Source of the DNA: Limnephilus marmoratus
Lineage: Eukaryota; Arthropoda; Insecta; Trichoptera; Limnephilidae
Reading direction: 5' to 3'
DNA: 64,000 nt
Assembly (NCBI GenBank): GCA_917880885.1
Contig: OU862934.1
Span: 30,364,734-30,428,733, forward strand
Shown: positions 1-11,337 of the stretch, in pieces
Numbering within the stretch: the stretch's first letter is position 1
Layout: every line of letters begins with the position of its first letter
Program-made: the position numbers and the translations under genes
The notes under the pieces: model-generated
What the model was told of the DNA's origin: nothing
The model's input: the letters and a program-made list of their open reading frames with translations, nothing else
The model's database searches: none

Positions 1-902
1 ATGAACCAACTACAGTCGTAAAGTTATAAAAATATAACTGACGACTATAGTAGGCTTGCTGGTCAGGCACTTTTGGTAACACGAGATTTTTTTCACAGTC
101 GAAGGAAACTGTTACCAAATCACTTCTCCTTTCCTGTAGATACTTAAAAAACTCGTCATATTTTTTTTTATGTACTCGTTTTTTTATCATCAGATCTACT
201 TTTTCACGTTCATTCGAAGTTTGTTTTAGTTTTTCCGACAATTGTAAACATGTGGAACAAACATCAGTGCGAGGAGTTCCAAACCCCAAATTAAATTTTT
301 TATTGAACACACTCCTGAAGTACGAATGACTGATAGTAATTCCGTTATCTTCTTGTGCTTCTTTCTTGCACATTAAATACATTTTCCGAATGCTGAGGTT
401 AGCAGATAAATATCTCCGTAGATTTGAAGCATTTCGACAGTAGTGTGCTTCAGTGCACTTGAACTTCTTTATAAAATTCATGGTGAATTCTAACTTTTCA
501 ACGTAATGACGACTCCGACGATCGCCACCACGATTTTCCGTGACTATTTTGCCAGTTTTATAAAAACATTCCATTATGTGTTGCACCCTTTGTTTTGAAA
601 TATTTATGCTCTTGAGAAATGTTTGTTGACACACTGGAATTACGGAGCCGTCGGACAATCTAAATGAAAATTTTGTTTGAAATTGTTTTGTTTTGTAAGT
701 GCCTTTCCGAGGTCGCTGACGTTTAATGGCAACTGGTTTACAAAATTTTAATATTAGTGCATCTTGATATTTTTTTTCCTTGTGTGAGTAAAAAATCTTG
801 TGAAAATGCAGCAAATCTGACATTGTAATGTTCCTGCATTGAAAACTTTTTGAAGTTTTGTGGTTGCAAGTGGGAGCAGATGGTAAACACGTTGGAGAAT
901 AT
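1..902 (-). CDS. DUF7869-like transposase-like protein, partial exon
   Basis: Reading the minus strand from 902 down to 1 gives about 300 codons with no stop, open at the window edge. The exon starts just after an AG at 904-903 preceded by a T-rich stretch, so I read it as spliced, with the first base completing a split codon. Visible parts, in order: a Cys/His-containing N-terminal stretch; a basic helix-turn-helix-like part (ISKQRVQHIM); GKIVTENRGGDRRSRHY; a CSTCLQL zinc-knuckle-like motif; and near the edge FDCEKNLVLPKVP followed by YYSRQLYFYNF. That last pair resembles the first catalytic-Asp region of DUF7869 proteins, an RNase H-like, transposase-like family often found in insects. The C-terminal half lies outside the window. 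A diverged, broken relative is at 6640-7808. The family call rests on recalled motifs; the absence of stops is read directly. Confidence 0.62.
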
Positions 903-2010
903 CTGTGAATAATATTAAAACGATTAGGTACTATTATTGAGTAGCCATCCCCCCTTAATTATAATTGCGGTATCCGCCGATGCATCCTTGGCTTCGTAAG
1001 ATTGGCCTTAAACCAGGTTTTTCACTTTTATGACATAATACGATGCTTATTAGTGACGCTACGACTATAAGTAAGGGGGATCAGTGATAACTAATGGTAA
1101 ATGAAAAAAAAATCAACATTAAAAGCGTGTATTTTTTACACCAAAAAGATAAACCAGGTAATATTAATTTTACAGTAATATAAAAAAGGAATTATTTTTA
1201 ATAAGTAAATAATAATATCATATTGCAATTTAAAAAAAATAATATTATTTTAATAAAAAGTATCGCTATAATATAGTTGGATATTAAAGTAATAAGCTGT
1301 TTCTAATAATACCTTCATACTTTTTTAATGAAAATAGACAGTTTTTATTATTTATTATTAAAAAAAACAACATTTATTATTAAAAAACACAATTTAAATT
1401 TGAAATGAGTCTCTAGCAAATAAATTTTTAAAAATTAATTAGAAATATTATATTAATTATAATAAAATTATCTATTTAAGTCTAGTTATCAAAATACATG
1501 GCCTAGCCAACTCGATCCACATCCTTAAAAAAAAATTGTGAAGAAATTCAGACAAATCTACAAAAAATGTCATATTTTGACATTGCCTACAACATAATGG
1601 CGGTTTACCTCTTTTTCTTGGCAATGTTTGCCTTCCATTTGTGCGGTTGTTTGACACGTTTCCTCGCTGATTCTGGTGGCAAAACATCGGGGGAAGTTTC
1701 CATTCTTGGAATATATAACGTCCACTAACAATAAATGATTATTACAACCTAAAAAATAACTTGTCAGTGCCACGACTCACTTACGCTTCCGCACGAGTTT
1801 GTATGAATTACAGAATGGCAGCCATTATGAATAGAGCGTCCTGATTGGCTATTTGAAAAACTGCCGCTTTTGTTTCGGAAGGAGGTGGACACTGCCGTAT
1901 TTGTTTCAACAACAAAACTTTAAAGCCAAAATACTATGGTTTATTGACGTTTATGTTACAAATAGAAATATTATCGAGATAGAGTGAACCTTTCTCTATG
2001 AAACTGCATA
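903..2010. other. AT-rich interval without recognised gene
   Basis: Mostly A/T homopolymer-rich sequence (1090-1490). Short open frames on the minus strand at 1472-1773 show no motif I recognise. A short GTGGACACTKCCGTMTTTG-type motif occurs at about 1884 and again at about 2035, marking a small duplicated piece. Confidence 0.5.
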
Positions 2011-2011
2011 T

Positions 2012-2932
2012 TCAACTCATTTTTGACGTTTGGTGGACACTTCCGTCTTTGTTTCTAGGGGCCTCAATTTTATTAGTGCATTTCGAAATGTAATATTGTA
2101 AGGTTTTGTAAAATAGTTCTAATGCTGAATATGGGTTATATGTTGATAGTATATTGTCCCATTTTTCTGATTGAAGTAGATTGTTTAGTGTGACGTAATT
2201 AATATCATTTTTTTCAACAGAATCAGAATATTCTTTTAAATTTGAGTTTAAGATGTTGTGTCCGTAAAATGTTGGGTAGTGGTCAGTAATATTTGTTTTT
2301 AGAGTTGAGGAAGTAGTTTTAACGTGTTTGTGTGTTTTTACAAATATGTGATCTAGAGTCGTGGAATTATTCAGATTTTCTCTTGTTGGTGAGTTTATAT
2401 ATGACTGATAACCTGCACATGACAAAAAATCTAAGTATTCATTTATAGAGTTTGTTCTTTTGTTATTTTTGTAAATGTTTATATTGATATCTCCAGTTAA
2501 TATTGAAAAGTTGAAGTTATTTCTGTTAGCCGTTTTAAATAATTAATTAAGTTCGTTAGTGAAGAGTGATTCATTTAAAGAAGGTGATCTATATATAGCT
2601 AATATCAGATAATTACAGTTATTGTGGTTGAATGTTAATTCAATTGCATTATCTGTTTTAAAATCTAAAATTTTGAAGGTAGTTTTCTTAAAACAATTTT
2701 TCACAAATACAGTGATTCCATCGTGCCCAGTATGTTTGCATACAGATGAAATAGTGACATATCCTGGAAGGTTATAGGGGATTACCTCTTTTATCTGTGT
2801 TTCTGTTAAAATTACAATACTCGGAGAAAAATCTAGACTTTCGAGAAGTACACAGAGTTCATCAAAATGCTTTCTTAAGCTTCGTATGTTCATATTAAGA
2901 ACTGAAAAGTTTATATCAAGTAACGGTTTACT
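2012..2932 (-). pseudogene. LINE endonuclease fragment (LINE-A-related)
   Basis: The minus-strand translation matches the apurinic-like endonuclease (EEP) of non-LTR retrotransposons and resembles the start of LINE-A ORF2 (11338-14337). It shows NMNIRSLRKHFDELC, ILTETQ with the metal-binding Glu kept, HDGITVFV, AIYRSPS, GDININI, LDHIFVK and ITDHYPTF, in the right order. One stop interrupts the frame after the FTNELN stretch near 2543; otherwise it continues. The reverse transcriptase is missing. The 5' side is joined directly to an unrelated LINE fragment at 2933 (LINE-D), giving a chimeric junction. Confidence 0.82.
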
Positions 2933-3185
2933 TTCATCCTTCCTCTGCCAGTTCCATGCCTCAATGCCATACATCAGGGTAGGTACCAGGACGCCATTGT
3001 GGACTACTAGCTTCGCTTTGACAGTTTTTTATAGCGCCAACGGCGTTCAGTCCTCCATTAATGGAGTTACCGGCATTTACCCTTCTTTCAATATCTCTAT
3101 CAGCCTTCACATCTCTCGTCAACATACTACCCAGATACACAAACACAAACTTATCAACCTGCTCCAAGTATTCATCATTCACAAT
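2933..3185 (-). pseudogene. LINE-D reverse transcriptase tail fragment
   Basis: The minus-strand frames give NDEYLEQVDKF, YLGSMLTRD, KADRDIERRVNAGNSINGG and, after a frameshift, YGIEAWNWQRKDES. These match the longer LINE-D tail at 37600-38337. The fragment stops at KDES, where the endonuclease fragment of another LINE begins, and on its other side it abuts a plus-strand LINE tail. It is a small rearranged piece, not a gene. Confidence 0.8.
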
Positions 3186-3189
3186 TATA

Positions 3190-3475
3190 TCCTGAATTAT
3201 ATAGACAGTCCTGATTTAACCAAGCTCATTGAATTTCATATTCCCACGAGAACTACTCGATCTAAAATCCTGTTTAAATGTAACAATAATAAGACTGAGT
3301 ATACTAAACACTCCCTTTTACCTAGGTTACATGATGTTACTAATAGATATGCAGATCTGCAATGTCTATATTGCAGATCTATTTAACTGCACGGAAGGTA
3401 GGTACAAGAGGGCTATGATGTCAAACCTTTTCAGTCAATGTTAATTCTATTTGTACCTTAGATTTTTGTACGTAA
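3190..3475 (+). pseudogene. LINE-C reverse transcriptase C-terminal fragment
   Basis: Plus-strand translation gives DSPDLTKLIEFHIPTRTTRS, LFKCNNNKTEYTKHSLLPRL and, in another frame, DLFNCTEGRYKRAM. These match the C-terminus of LINE-C at 41628-42446, in the opposite orientation there. A frameshift lies near 3360 at a short duplication of GCAGATCT-containing sequence. Sequence after the stop near 3443 is probably its 3' UTR. Confidence 0.8.
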
Positions 3476-3555
3476 TTGTCTCTCTGGTGTCATTTCTAAT
3501 TAAAATGCCACAATCATCTGTTAAACAATTTTTTTTAATTATTTCTATATTATTA

Positions 3556-4012
3556 CTAGCTGATCCGGCAAACTTCGTACCGCCTCAGAATCAAAAACTG
3601 TTGTCAACTTATTAGCTGAATTGATCTATATTGTTTCTCCCTGCGTATCCTTTCCCCTCTCGCGTTCCCTCTCCCTCTCCCCACTCCACTTCTCCCCTTC
3701 CCCCGTCCCGCTAACCCCCCTTACTGAGTCCCTTTTCCCCCTCCCCCCTCCCCCGGTTCACAGTTCAATATTATACCCCTTACAATATTGCTGCAGTTCT
3801 TTCAAAATAGGAGAATTCGTTCCATACAAAATGTATGGGGAAAATAATTTTCTTCGGAGTGGACCACCCTTTACTTTTAGGGATATGAAAAATAGATGTT
3901 GGTCGATTCTCAGACCTACCAGATAAGCACACAAAATTTCATCAAAATTGGTCCAGCCGTTTCGGAGGAGTATGGTAACAAACACCGTGACACGAGAATT
4001 TTATATATTAGA
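3556..4012 (-). mobile_element. Non-autonomous Helitron
   Basis: On the minus strand the element begins TCTAATATATAAAATTCTCG next to an A and ends in CTAG followed by T, the Helitron rule (5' TC, 3' CTRR, insertion between A and T). Just inside the 3' end is a short GC-containing stem region, then a strongly purine-rich tract (pyrimidine-rich on the plus strand, about 3640-3770). It has no coding capacity. Copies with the same 3' architecture lie at 18146, 26853 and 45714. Confidence 0.72.
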
Positions 4013-4097
4013 TTTTTTATTTTGTGACATGTATCTTCGGTTCTTATGGTAAATGTATACCGTTGAAATTAAATAAATAAATATCGAATTTGAAAAT
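4013..4097. other. Short spacer
   Basis: T-rich sequence between the Helitron and the palindrome, ending in an AAATAAATAAATA run. Nothing recognised. Confidence 0.5.
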
Positions 4098-4246
4098 AAA
4101 CACTTTTGTACTTTCTTCCACTAATTTATATTTCACCAGGACCGGTTTCATCCTATTACGGACATTTTCAGACTGAAATATCCGTAATAGGATGAAACCG
4201 GTCCTGGTGAAATATAAATTAGTGGAAGAAAGTACAAAAGTGTTTT
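4098..4246. repeat. Near-perfect palindrome of PLE-terminal-like sequence
   Basis: Two arms of about 74 bp (4098-4171 and 4173-4246) are almost perfect inverse copies with a 1-base centre. Each arm read outward has CTGAAAW, an ATCC/GGAT stem, GAAACCGGTC and then an AGTGGAAGAAAGTAC end. This is the layout of the hammerhead-bearing ends of Penelope-like elements, with two core bases changed. Related ends occur near 28931, 46365 and 57621. Confidence 0.6.
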
Positions 4247-4704
4247 AATTTAAAATTCTAATACAATGGAATTCCACCACGAATTATCAGTGCAAAAACT
4301 AGACTCATTAAATAAATATCGCACACTGTTTTCGTACTCTCTCTTTCAAACACCATAACTTTAGATTTACTTACGGATATTCTTCTATCTGAAATAACCT
4401 TGTTTTTGTCGAAGTATTTTCTGAATTATGGATAAGCAGCGGTAAATGACGAAACAATGGCCCGGTGGGGTGACTTGCGACCGAATAAAGGTCTGCGTTG
4501 TCGTGTTTGTCATAATGTTGCGGTATTTCGGCGACAATTCGAGAGACGTGTCGCCGTAACGCGGGGTGACACGCCGACACCTTGACAGATGTGTAGATAA
4601 ATTGTTTAACCCCCGAGGTGAGATATAATAAGGTCTAATTTAATATGATATTATATTATACCCTGACATGGTAAAACTGTCAAATTAGGTGGCTTGATCA
4701 AGTA
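4247..4704. other. Interval with a short LINE-D scrap
   Basis: At about 4324-4368 the minus strand encodes a piece matching the MVFEREST segment of LINE-D (38279-38330). The rest, including the GC-richer part 4440-4580, has no feature I can name. Confidence 0.45.
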
Positions 4705-4880
4705 CGAGGTCTCCAAAGTTCTGCGGTCGCGAAGAACAATTTTACGAGAGATCCAGGAAAACTGGCGTGTAGCCTGGTTTCCCTACGCCAAATCCCCACA
4801 ACGCTGCACTCTCTGCGACACTTAGACTCGGCGTGGCAGCCGTTAGCGATGAAGCTTCCGCTCGCCGCATTCGCCAGGTA
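4705..4880 (+). repeat. Dispersed repeat R1, copy 1
   Basis: Shares about 130-170 bp with 49440-49600 (same orientation) and with 16628-16775 (inverse orientation), including the core CTCGGCGTGGCAGCCGTTMG. It is noticeably more GC-rich than its surroundings. Together with copy 2 it brackets the mariner remnant as an inverted pair. Confidence 0.65.
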
Positions 4881-4929
4881 TGAATTTCGCTCTATAATTA
4901 GTTTTTTGTGCGAAGAACAAAACCCCGGT

Positions 4930-5250
4930 AGAAATTCATTCTCAGCTACTTAAAGTATATGAAAACAGTGTATGAGTGCAAAAACGTGCGCAAATGGTGC
5001 AGAGATTTAAAAAAAGTGCCGGACGGCCGTAGGTTTCAGATGAAAAAATGCCAAAATGGAAAAAACAATGATTGCAAAGCGACGGGTGATGGTTCGGGAG
5101 CTCTGTGATATAATGATGTCGGTAAGACCACTTTTTGAAGGATTTTGACAAAAAAATTGGGAAACCACAGGGTCTGCCCAAGGTGGGTCCCAAAATGCTC
5201 ACCGAAGATCACAAACAACAACGGGTTGAATGGCGAAGAATTTTTGGACT
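4930..5250 (+). pseudogene. Mariner transposase N-terminal remnant
   Basis: Plus-strand frames show KWCRDLKKVPDGRR-like sequence, a helix-turn-helix part (RVMVRELCDIM) and then LGNHRVCPRWVPK and LTEDHKQQRVE in neighbouring frames. These are recognisable mariner DNA-binding and linker motifs. It has several frameshifts and a stop. It breaks off where the LINE-B 3' tail begins; the missing catalytic portion reappears at 16525 in the same orientation. Confidence 0.72.
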
Positions 5251-5254
5251 TACT

Positions 5255-5532
5255 TTATTTATTTATTTATTTGAGACACAAACAGGATATTTATATAACA
5301 TTTTTGTGGGTAGTATATAATAAATTAAAATACAAATATAAGTATCCCTAGATTAATGTGTCTGCATTATTCACATATGCATTTTCATAGAAGCAAACTC
5401 TTGAAAAACAACGCAAGTATTATTTATACATAAGTTGAAAACTTAAATACAAAATTGAAATACATTATAACAACAAGTATACAATATTTATAAAGTATTT
5501 ACTGAAAAGTATCTAATGTAACTTTTTTTTTT
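5255..5532 (-). other. LINE-B 3' UTR and microsatellite tail
   Basis: AT-rich, non-coding, ending on the minus strand in repeated AAATA units (plus strand TTTATTTATTTATTTATTTG, 5254-5275). Such short tandem tails are usual for CR1-like LINEs. It abuts mariner coding sequence. Confidence 0.55.
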
Positions 5533-5695
5533 TTAAGTGCACAAATTGTGGAGATATTTTTTTAAATATGTTATATTATTTGCAAAAATATCTATGGAAC
5601 TGTGTATTTTGACAAGATCGTTGTATGACCGAGACATTCTAGATATAGGATTAAAATATCCAGTATTATTTGTAAAAATTTCAGTCCAAAATAAT
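5533..5695 (-). pseudogene. LINE-B ORF2 C-terminal end
   Basis: The minus-strand frame reads NPISRMSRSYNDLVKIHSSI, DIFANNITYLKKYLHNLCT and stop. This resembles the conserved last part of CR1/Jockey RT proteins (SRxxRxYN...DIF...FK). It continues the frame that stops making sense at about 8200. Some 50 residues expected between the two pieces are not seen, so the insertion probably came with a deletion. Confidence 0.55.
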
Positions 5696-8199
5696 AAATC
5701 AAACCGGCATATCTGCAAAAATTGAGCTTTTGAGTTTTTGGTGTCAAAAAATTTCTTTTTTTCCCGTCTATTTTTATGTCGAACCGGCATATCGTAAAGT
5801 TGAATAAACATCCGTCAGATGGCGTTGGGACGGTATGCATTTATGCGGGAATAACCATTTTGTTTATCAGAAGACAGATCTATTGCGCAATATGCCAGTC
5901 GCTTCAAAAACTTTAAGGAAGCAAGACGTCCATCATGTAAGTAAAACTGAATTATCTCACAATAGTACATTTTTATTATTGCCCAGATTTGACTTATTGG
6001 CAGATAATCCGGTTTGCACTTAACATAATCACTTAACATAACTAAAACAAACCGGCATATATGCCAAAATGTCGGTTTCCAGGTAAATTTTCTGATTTTC
6101 CAGGAAATATGTTTCAATAATTCAGTTTGAATTGTATCAAAACAAAGTTTCATGTGATGTTTTTGGAGATATGCCGGTTTATTTTATTCTTTCGTATCAT
6201 TATGCAAGATATTTTACGGCTTACTAAGCTCAAAATCGACCCTTGTTTATTTATTTATTTCTATATATTACAGTATTTACCTAATTATTAACATTTTTAC
6301 ATAATAAATTTGGCAATTTTATTATGTTGGGTGTAAGGTAGGTTTGAGAAGGTGAAACTGTGGATGGATAATGTTGTATGTTTCGTAATCACCTCACTAG
6401 GAGAATCTGTGCTGAGATGTTTACGTGTTTATGATTAAGTGTGACAAGTATTTATGTGTCGTAGTAGAAAGTTAGTTTTTTTTTTAATTTTAATGGTTAT
6501 TGTGCATTGATTATTTAGGTAGTAACTTAAACTAACTACAACATAGCTTTAATATTTTTCGTCAGATTACTTATAATGTTGTTTGTTGAAGGAAAAAAAC
6601 GTATAGCTTTGATATTGAAATCGAAAATGCAAACAAACCAATTTCAAGAAAGAGAAAAAGAGGCAAATTTAATAAAAGAACTTTAGCAAAGAAGATGCGG
6701 AGAGGAATACGAGTCTAAAACCCGAGGAAGAGTGAACAAACGAAACATGAAGCCTCCTTGCCACAACTGTAAACTTAAGTGCACTGAAAAAATTGATGAG
6801 AACTATTAATCAGCTACTGCCAGTACGGAGCTATTTTCAAGTCATATAATCTTTCTTTTTTTCACACCGAAGAAAGAATAGTGTGATATTTGTCTCATTT
6901 AACAAAACACGAAACAAAATACGACCGAATATGAGAATCATATTCTAGAAAAGGACTTATCCAGACTGGAAAAAGGGAATGACAAGTAAACCACAGATTC
7001 AACCGTCATAGCAGTATACGACCTACAGGCAGTGCTGCCATGTCCGCAGGGGGAGGCGTCTTCCTACTACTACATTTCAAAGCTAGCCGTTTACAATTTA
7101 ACAATTTCTGAACTGAAGGGCGACAAAACGGTAAACTGTTACACTTGAGATGAGACACAGGGAAAAAGATGCGTGATTGAGATTGGGAGCTGTGTGCTGA
7201 AATATCTGCAACATGTAAATGACAAAGCTGACTGTCAAGTAGACGTCGTCTTTTACAGTGATAATTGTTGTGGACAACAAAAAAATAACTTTATGATGGT
7301 AATGTACAAATATGCCGTCACGACCTTAAAAAACATAAAATCTATCACTCATAAATTTTTGGTAAAGGGCCACACCCAAAACGAAGGGGATTCGGCTCAC
7401 TCAACCATTGAAAAAGAAGTTAAAAGAGTGCTTCGAAGCGGGCCGATATACTTACCTTCATAATACGCCATGGCCATGAAAACGGCAAACAAAAGTGGCA
7501 AGCCTTACCTGGTTCATGAGTTGAGTCATGAGGACTTTTTTGATATAAAAGCTCTGAAGGACTCTCAAGAAATTTTACCCATATCGGACATTTGAATGTT
7601 TAAAGTAATTAAAGACGACGACAACTTTTACTACAAAACATCCTACGGATCACATGACTGGGAGGAGGCGAAGAAAAAGAATAAATGGGGCAATGGGAGC
7701 GTTAATCCGGTTCTGATGAAAGCTTATTCCAAGAGACTTACCATTGATGAGAAAAAGAAAAATGGTATCGTTAAGTTAATTTATTCAGAATTCTATAAAA
7801 AATTGTGAAACTTTGAAGTTACCAGCAAAGGAAGAGCAATATTATGTTAATATTGTTGTTTAAAAAAAATTGTGAAACAATACATTTTTTTTTCATTGAC
7901 AACATTATATTTTTTTTCTACCTAAAACATGATCCAAAAGAAGAAGCCACTGTGACACAAAAGCAAATATTACACTGATTTTAAAGTCATACTGGCATAT
8001 CTGCATATTTCTCTTAATTCAAGCAATTTCTTATTTATTTGCAACAACTACTTCAATAACAAGTATTCGTCTAAATTTTATTCATGTATAAGGTGGCTTT
8101 GAGGTGAACCAAACGGACGCTAAACGGAAAATATCACATGCGAAAACTTTAAAGCGCTCTGGTGAAAAATATGCATTTTGCAGATATGCCGGTTTGATT
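5696..8199 (+). mobile_element. DUF7869-type DNA element with inverted ends
   Basis: The ends share an inverted match of about 24 bp whose core is AAACCGGCATATCTGCAAAA (plus at 5701-5720, minus at 8175-8194). Variants of the same motif lie at 5781, 6048, 7990 (plus) and at about 6000 and 6165 (minus), so they cluster toward both ends. Between them is a decayed DUF7869-like gene. Clustered subterminal copies are what transposase-binding sites look like in many DNA transposons, but I know of no description for this family. The element interrupts LINE-B ORF2. Confidence 0.5.
6640..7808 (+). pseudogene. Degenerate DUF7869-like transposase-like gene
   Basis: Plus-strand pieces run in the order expected for the family. 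A Cys-rich start (KPPCHNCKLKC near 6750) is followed by YDLQAVLPCPQGEASS and KLAVYNLTI (about 7017-7106). Then, after an in-frame TGA at about 7150 where Trp is usual, comes VVFYSDNCCGQQKNNFM (second Asp and conserved GQxKN), VKGHTQNEGDSAHS, LRSGPIYLP, SGKPYLVHELSHEDFFDIKA and a C-terminal part ending GIVKLIYSEFYKK. There are at least three stops or frameshifts (about 6716, 7150, 7460 and 7593), so it is dead. It is diverged from the open exon at 1-902. The family role is inferred, not demonstrated. Confidence 0.68.
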
Positions 8200-10777
8200 T
8201 CACAGCGACGATATGTAAGTCTTTGTTCATACCTGTCTAGAAGATGGTGGACACCTGATCGGTAAGACAAAATCCGTGTAAATTTTCTTTGGACTGATTC
8301 GAGTCTAGATACCTGTGTAATATAATGTGGATTCCAGACTGTTGACCCGTACTCAAGAACACTTCGGATTAGGGAATTGAATAGAATTATTAGGCTATTA
8401 GAATTCTTAAACAGTTTGGTTGATCTTACAATAAAACCTAGTAATTTATTTGATTTACTCACAATATATTCAATGTGCTGATTGAATGTCAGTTTGTTGT
8501 CAAATATAATTCCTAAATCTTTTATTAATTCAACTGTTTCGAGATTGTGACCACATATGCTATATGAATATAGAATTTTGTTGGTGTTCTTGGTGAAGTT
8601 TATAACTTTGCACTTAGCAATATTCAGTTCCATTTCATTGTCAACACACCAGGTGGATATTGTGTTAAGGTCTTGTTGTAAGAGTTAACAATCTTTCATA
8701 GATTTAATTTCTTTATATAATTTGAGGTCATCAGCATATAGAGAAAAATTACAGCGGAGTTTATGTGTAAGGTCGTTAATAAAGATTAAGAAAAGTAAGG
8801 GTCCAAGGTGAGATCCTTGTGGTACGCCTGACGTAACTAATATTGGGGAAGAGTTAAATCCGTTAATAGTAACTAATTGACTTCTATGTGATAAATATGA
8901 TTCTAACCAACGAAGCAGGTTTCCGTGAATGCCGATTTTATCGAGTTTATTAATTAAGATAGAGTGACTAACTTTGTCAAAGGCCTTACTGAAGTCGGTG
9001 TACACGGCATCTACTTGTGTTTTATTATTTATCGATTTACACAGAAAGTCCATATATTCGAGTAAATTAGTATTTGTGGATCTTTTAGCTACAAATCCAT
9101 GTTGGAAAGGACTAAGTATATGTGTTACATGGTTAAAAATGGTTTTATATACAATGGACTCGAATATTTTGCCAAAACAAGATAAAAGGCTGATAGGACG
9201 GTAGTTAGTTACATCATTTTTACTGCCATATTTGTGGATTGGAATTACGTGGGCAACCTTCCACAGATCCGGAAATACCCCATCGTTCAGACTTTTGATG
9301 AATATTTTGTGTAATGGTGTTGCAAGCTGATCTGCACAATTTCGAATAAATAGTGGAGGAATTCCATCTGGGCCGGAACCCTTATTGATATCAACAGTGT
9401 TTAATTTTGCTTTGACCTCGTCTAACGTTATATTGATATGAGACAGTGGATAATTATAGAGTGGGGATGAAAGTTTAGAGTCACTCTTAGAATTGGATGG
9501 TGGGGTAAAAACAGAAGAGAAGTAAGTAGATAACAGCTCACACGTATTTTCTCCATTTGTTGCTGATTTGTCGTGGAGATGCATGATTTTGGGGAGAGAA
9601 TTTGAAATTCTTTTCGAATTAATGAGAGTTGAAAGATTTTTGATACTGTTAGGGAGAGAATTTTCTACTGAATCTACATAGGCTTTAAGGCATGTACGTA
9701 TGGATACTTTTACTCTAGCCCTCAAGATAGAAAAACTGTCATAGTCACATTGATTTTTGTATTTTTTCCATTTCTTTCTAAACTTTTCTTTTTCTCTGAG
9801 TTGGTGGATGAGAACACTGCTAAACCAAATTGGAAACTTATTATTCCTGATTCTTAAGCGCGGAGTGTGTTTTTCAGTTGATAGCCATAACAAGTTATAA
9901 AAATGTAGTAGGGAATCATTACAATTCAGGGTATTAAGATCGTCCCAGTTATTAAGTGACAACATTTCATTGCATTTAATGTAATCCGTTTTTTGAAGTT
10001 ATATTTGATGTGATCTGGATTGGTGGGTAGGGGTATGTATTTGGACATTAAAAAATCAAATTCAATGGGAGGATGATAATAGTCAATTTTGGATAGCACA
10101 TGTGAAGCAATTTGAATGTTGAGGTTATGATTGGAAAACACTAAATCTAAAATTCGACCTATGTTGTTAGAGACGTAATTGAATTGCTTAAGTCCGGTCA
10201 AATTTTGAAAGTCTAGTAGAGATATTGATTTCTGGCTATTTTGTAAGACTGGTCTGGTGTGCGTTACATTGACAGTTGGTGAGTATTGAATAGATGGCAC
10301 ATTAAAATCGCCCATTATTATTGTTATATCTTCTGATGAAAAGTTATTATATGTCGTTTGACACTTTTCGAAAAAATCTGCGAGATTTTCAGTTAGTATA
10401 TCTGGAGGCAAATACGCCAAACATAGGTTAATGGATTGTCTGGATGTTTCATGTAATTTAAATTTAATCCATAAATCTTCTGTAGATTTTGAGCTGTGTG
10501 CTGAGACTAAAAAAGATGTCATTTCTTTCTTAATGGCTATTAGAACACCACCACCTGATTTTTTAAGAGAACTCGATATGTCCCTATCGCGTCTATATAT
10601 ATTATAACGATCATCTACTATTTCATGGTCATAGATTGTGGAATCTAGCCATGTTTCTGTAAAACAAATTAAATCATAATTGCAACTGAGCACTTCGCAG
10701 TATAGATCGTTTAATTTGCTTTTTAAACCACGTACATTTTGATAATAAAATGTTATTGCCGTTTTGTTAGAATCCAT
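8200..10777 (-). pseudogene. LINE-B ORF2 (endonuclease and reverse transcriptase)
   Basis: ORF2 begins at ATG 10777. Endonuclease motifs: FYYQNVRGLKSKLNDLY, CFTETWLDS (catalytic Glu kept), GDFNVPSI and DYYHPPIEF. RT motifs: NKGSGPDGIPPLFI, VIPIHKYGSKNDVTNYRPIS, YTDFSKAFDKVSH, SGVPQGSHLGPLLFL and the active-site YADD. After RT come the usual thumb/tail motifs (DLGIIFDNKLTF, NSLIRSVLEYGS, SRLESVQRKFTR). Breaks: one frameshift in 9926-9965 between endonuclease and RT, and a TAA at about 8682 in place of a likely Gln codon. Coding sense ends at about 8200, where the DUF7869 element begins. Confidence 0.87.
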
Positions 10778-10799
10778 TTTGAAAGTATAATATAATAAG

Positions 10800-11337
10800 C
10801 ATTATTAAATACCTACATTTTTTTGTAAAATAAATTATTGAAAAGTAAGTAATTATGCTTTGAAAGGGGGCAATTATGAACATCATTAGTTTTGGTTTGT
10901 TTGTGGTGTATTTTTTTAAATTTTTTTTTATTAATAATTTTTTTTGGTTACATACATAAAAATATTACAAAAAAACATTTCTTTTGATAAGAAGTAAAAA
11001 AAAAAAAAAATAAAATATGTAGCTTAACGATAAACAATAATACAATTTAACAACAAAAAAAAGGTTATTACAATATTATACATATATGTATGGTAACAAA
11101 AAAAATCCCACATAGGCATCGCCAGTTCGTGGGTATACTTAAGTTTTTTTTTAATGCAGTTAAGATACAACATAGCAAATTAAACTTTAAATTAGTAAAT
11201 TGAAACATAATTATGTTTTAACATATTTATAGAACAAATAATTCCGTATTTAAAAAACAAAAGTTAAGAAAAAAATATATATATATATATGAAAAACATA
11301 AAAATTAGGGATTTGTAAAGTTATAACAGGTAAGATG
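10800..11337 (-). other. LINE-A 3' UTR and LINE-B inter-ORF spacer
   Basis: About 11337-10925 is very AT-rich LINE-A 3' UTR with homopolymers and an AT dinucleotide run (11278-11290). About 10924-10778 is the leader of LINE-B ORF2. No coding sequence. Confidence 0.55.

Noticed and set aside
1472..1773. Two overlapping minus-strand frames
   Set aside because: Might be an upstream exon of the DUF7869 gene, but I see no family motif or clear splice sites.
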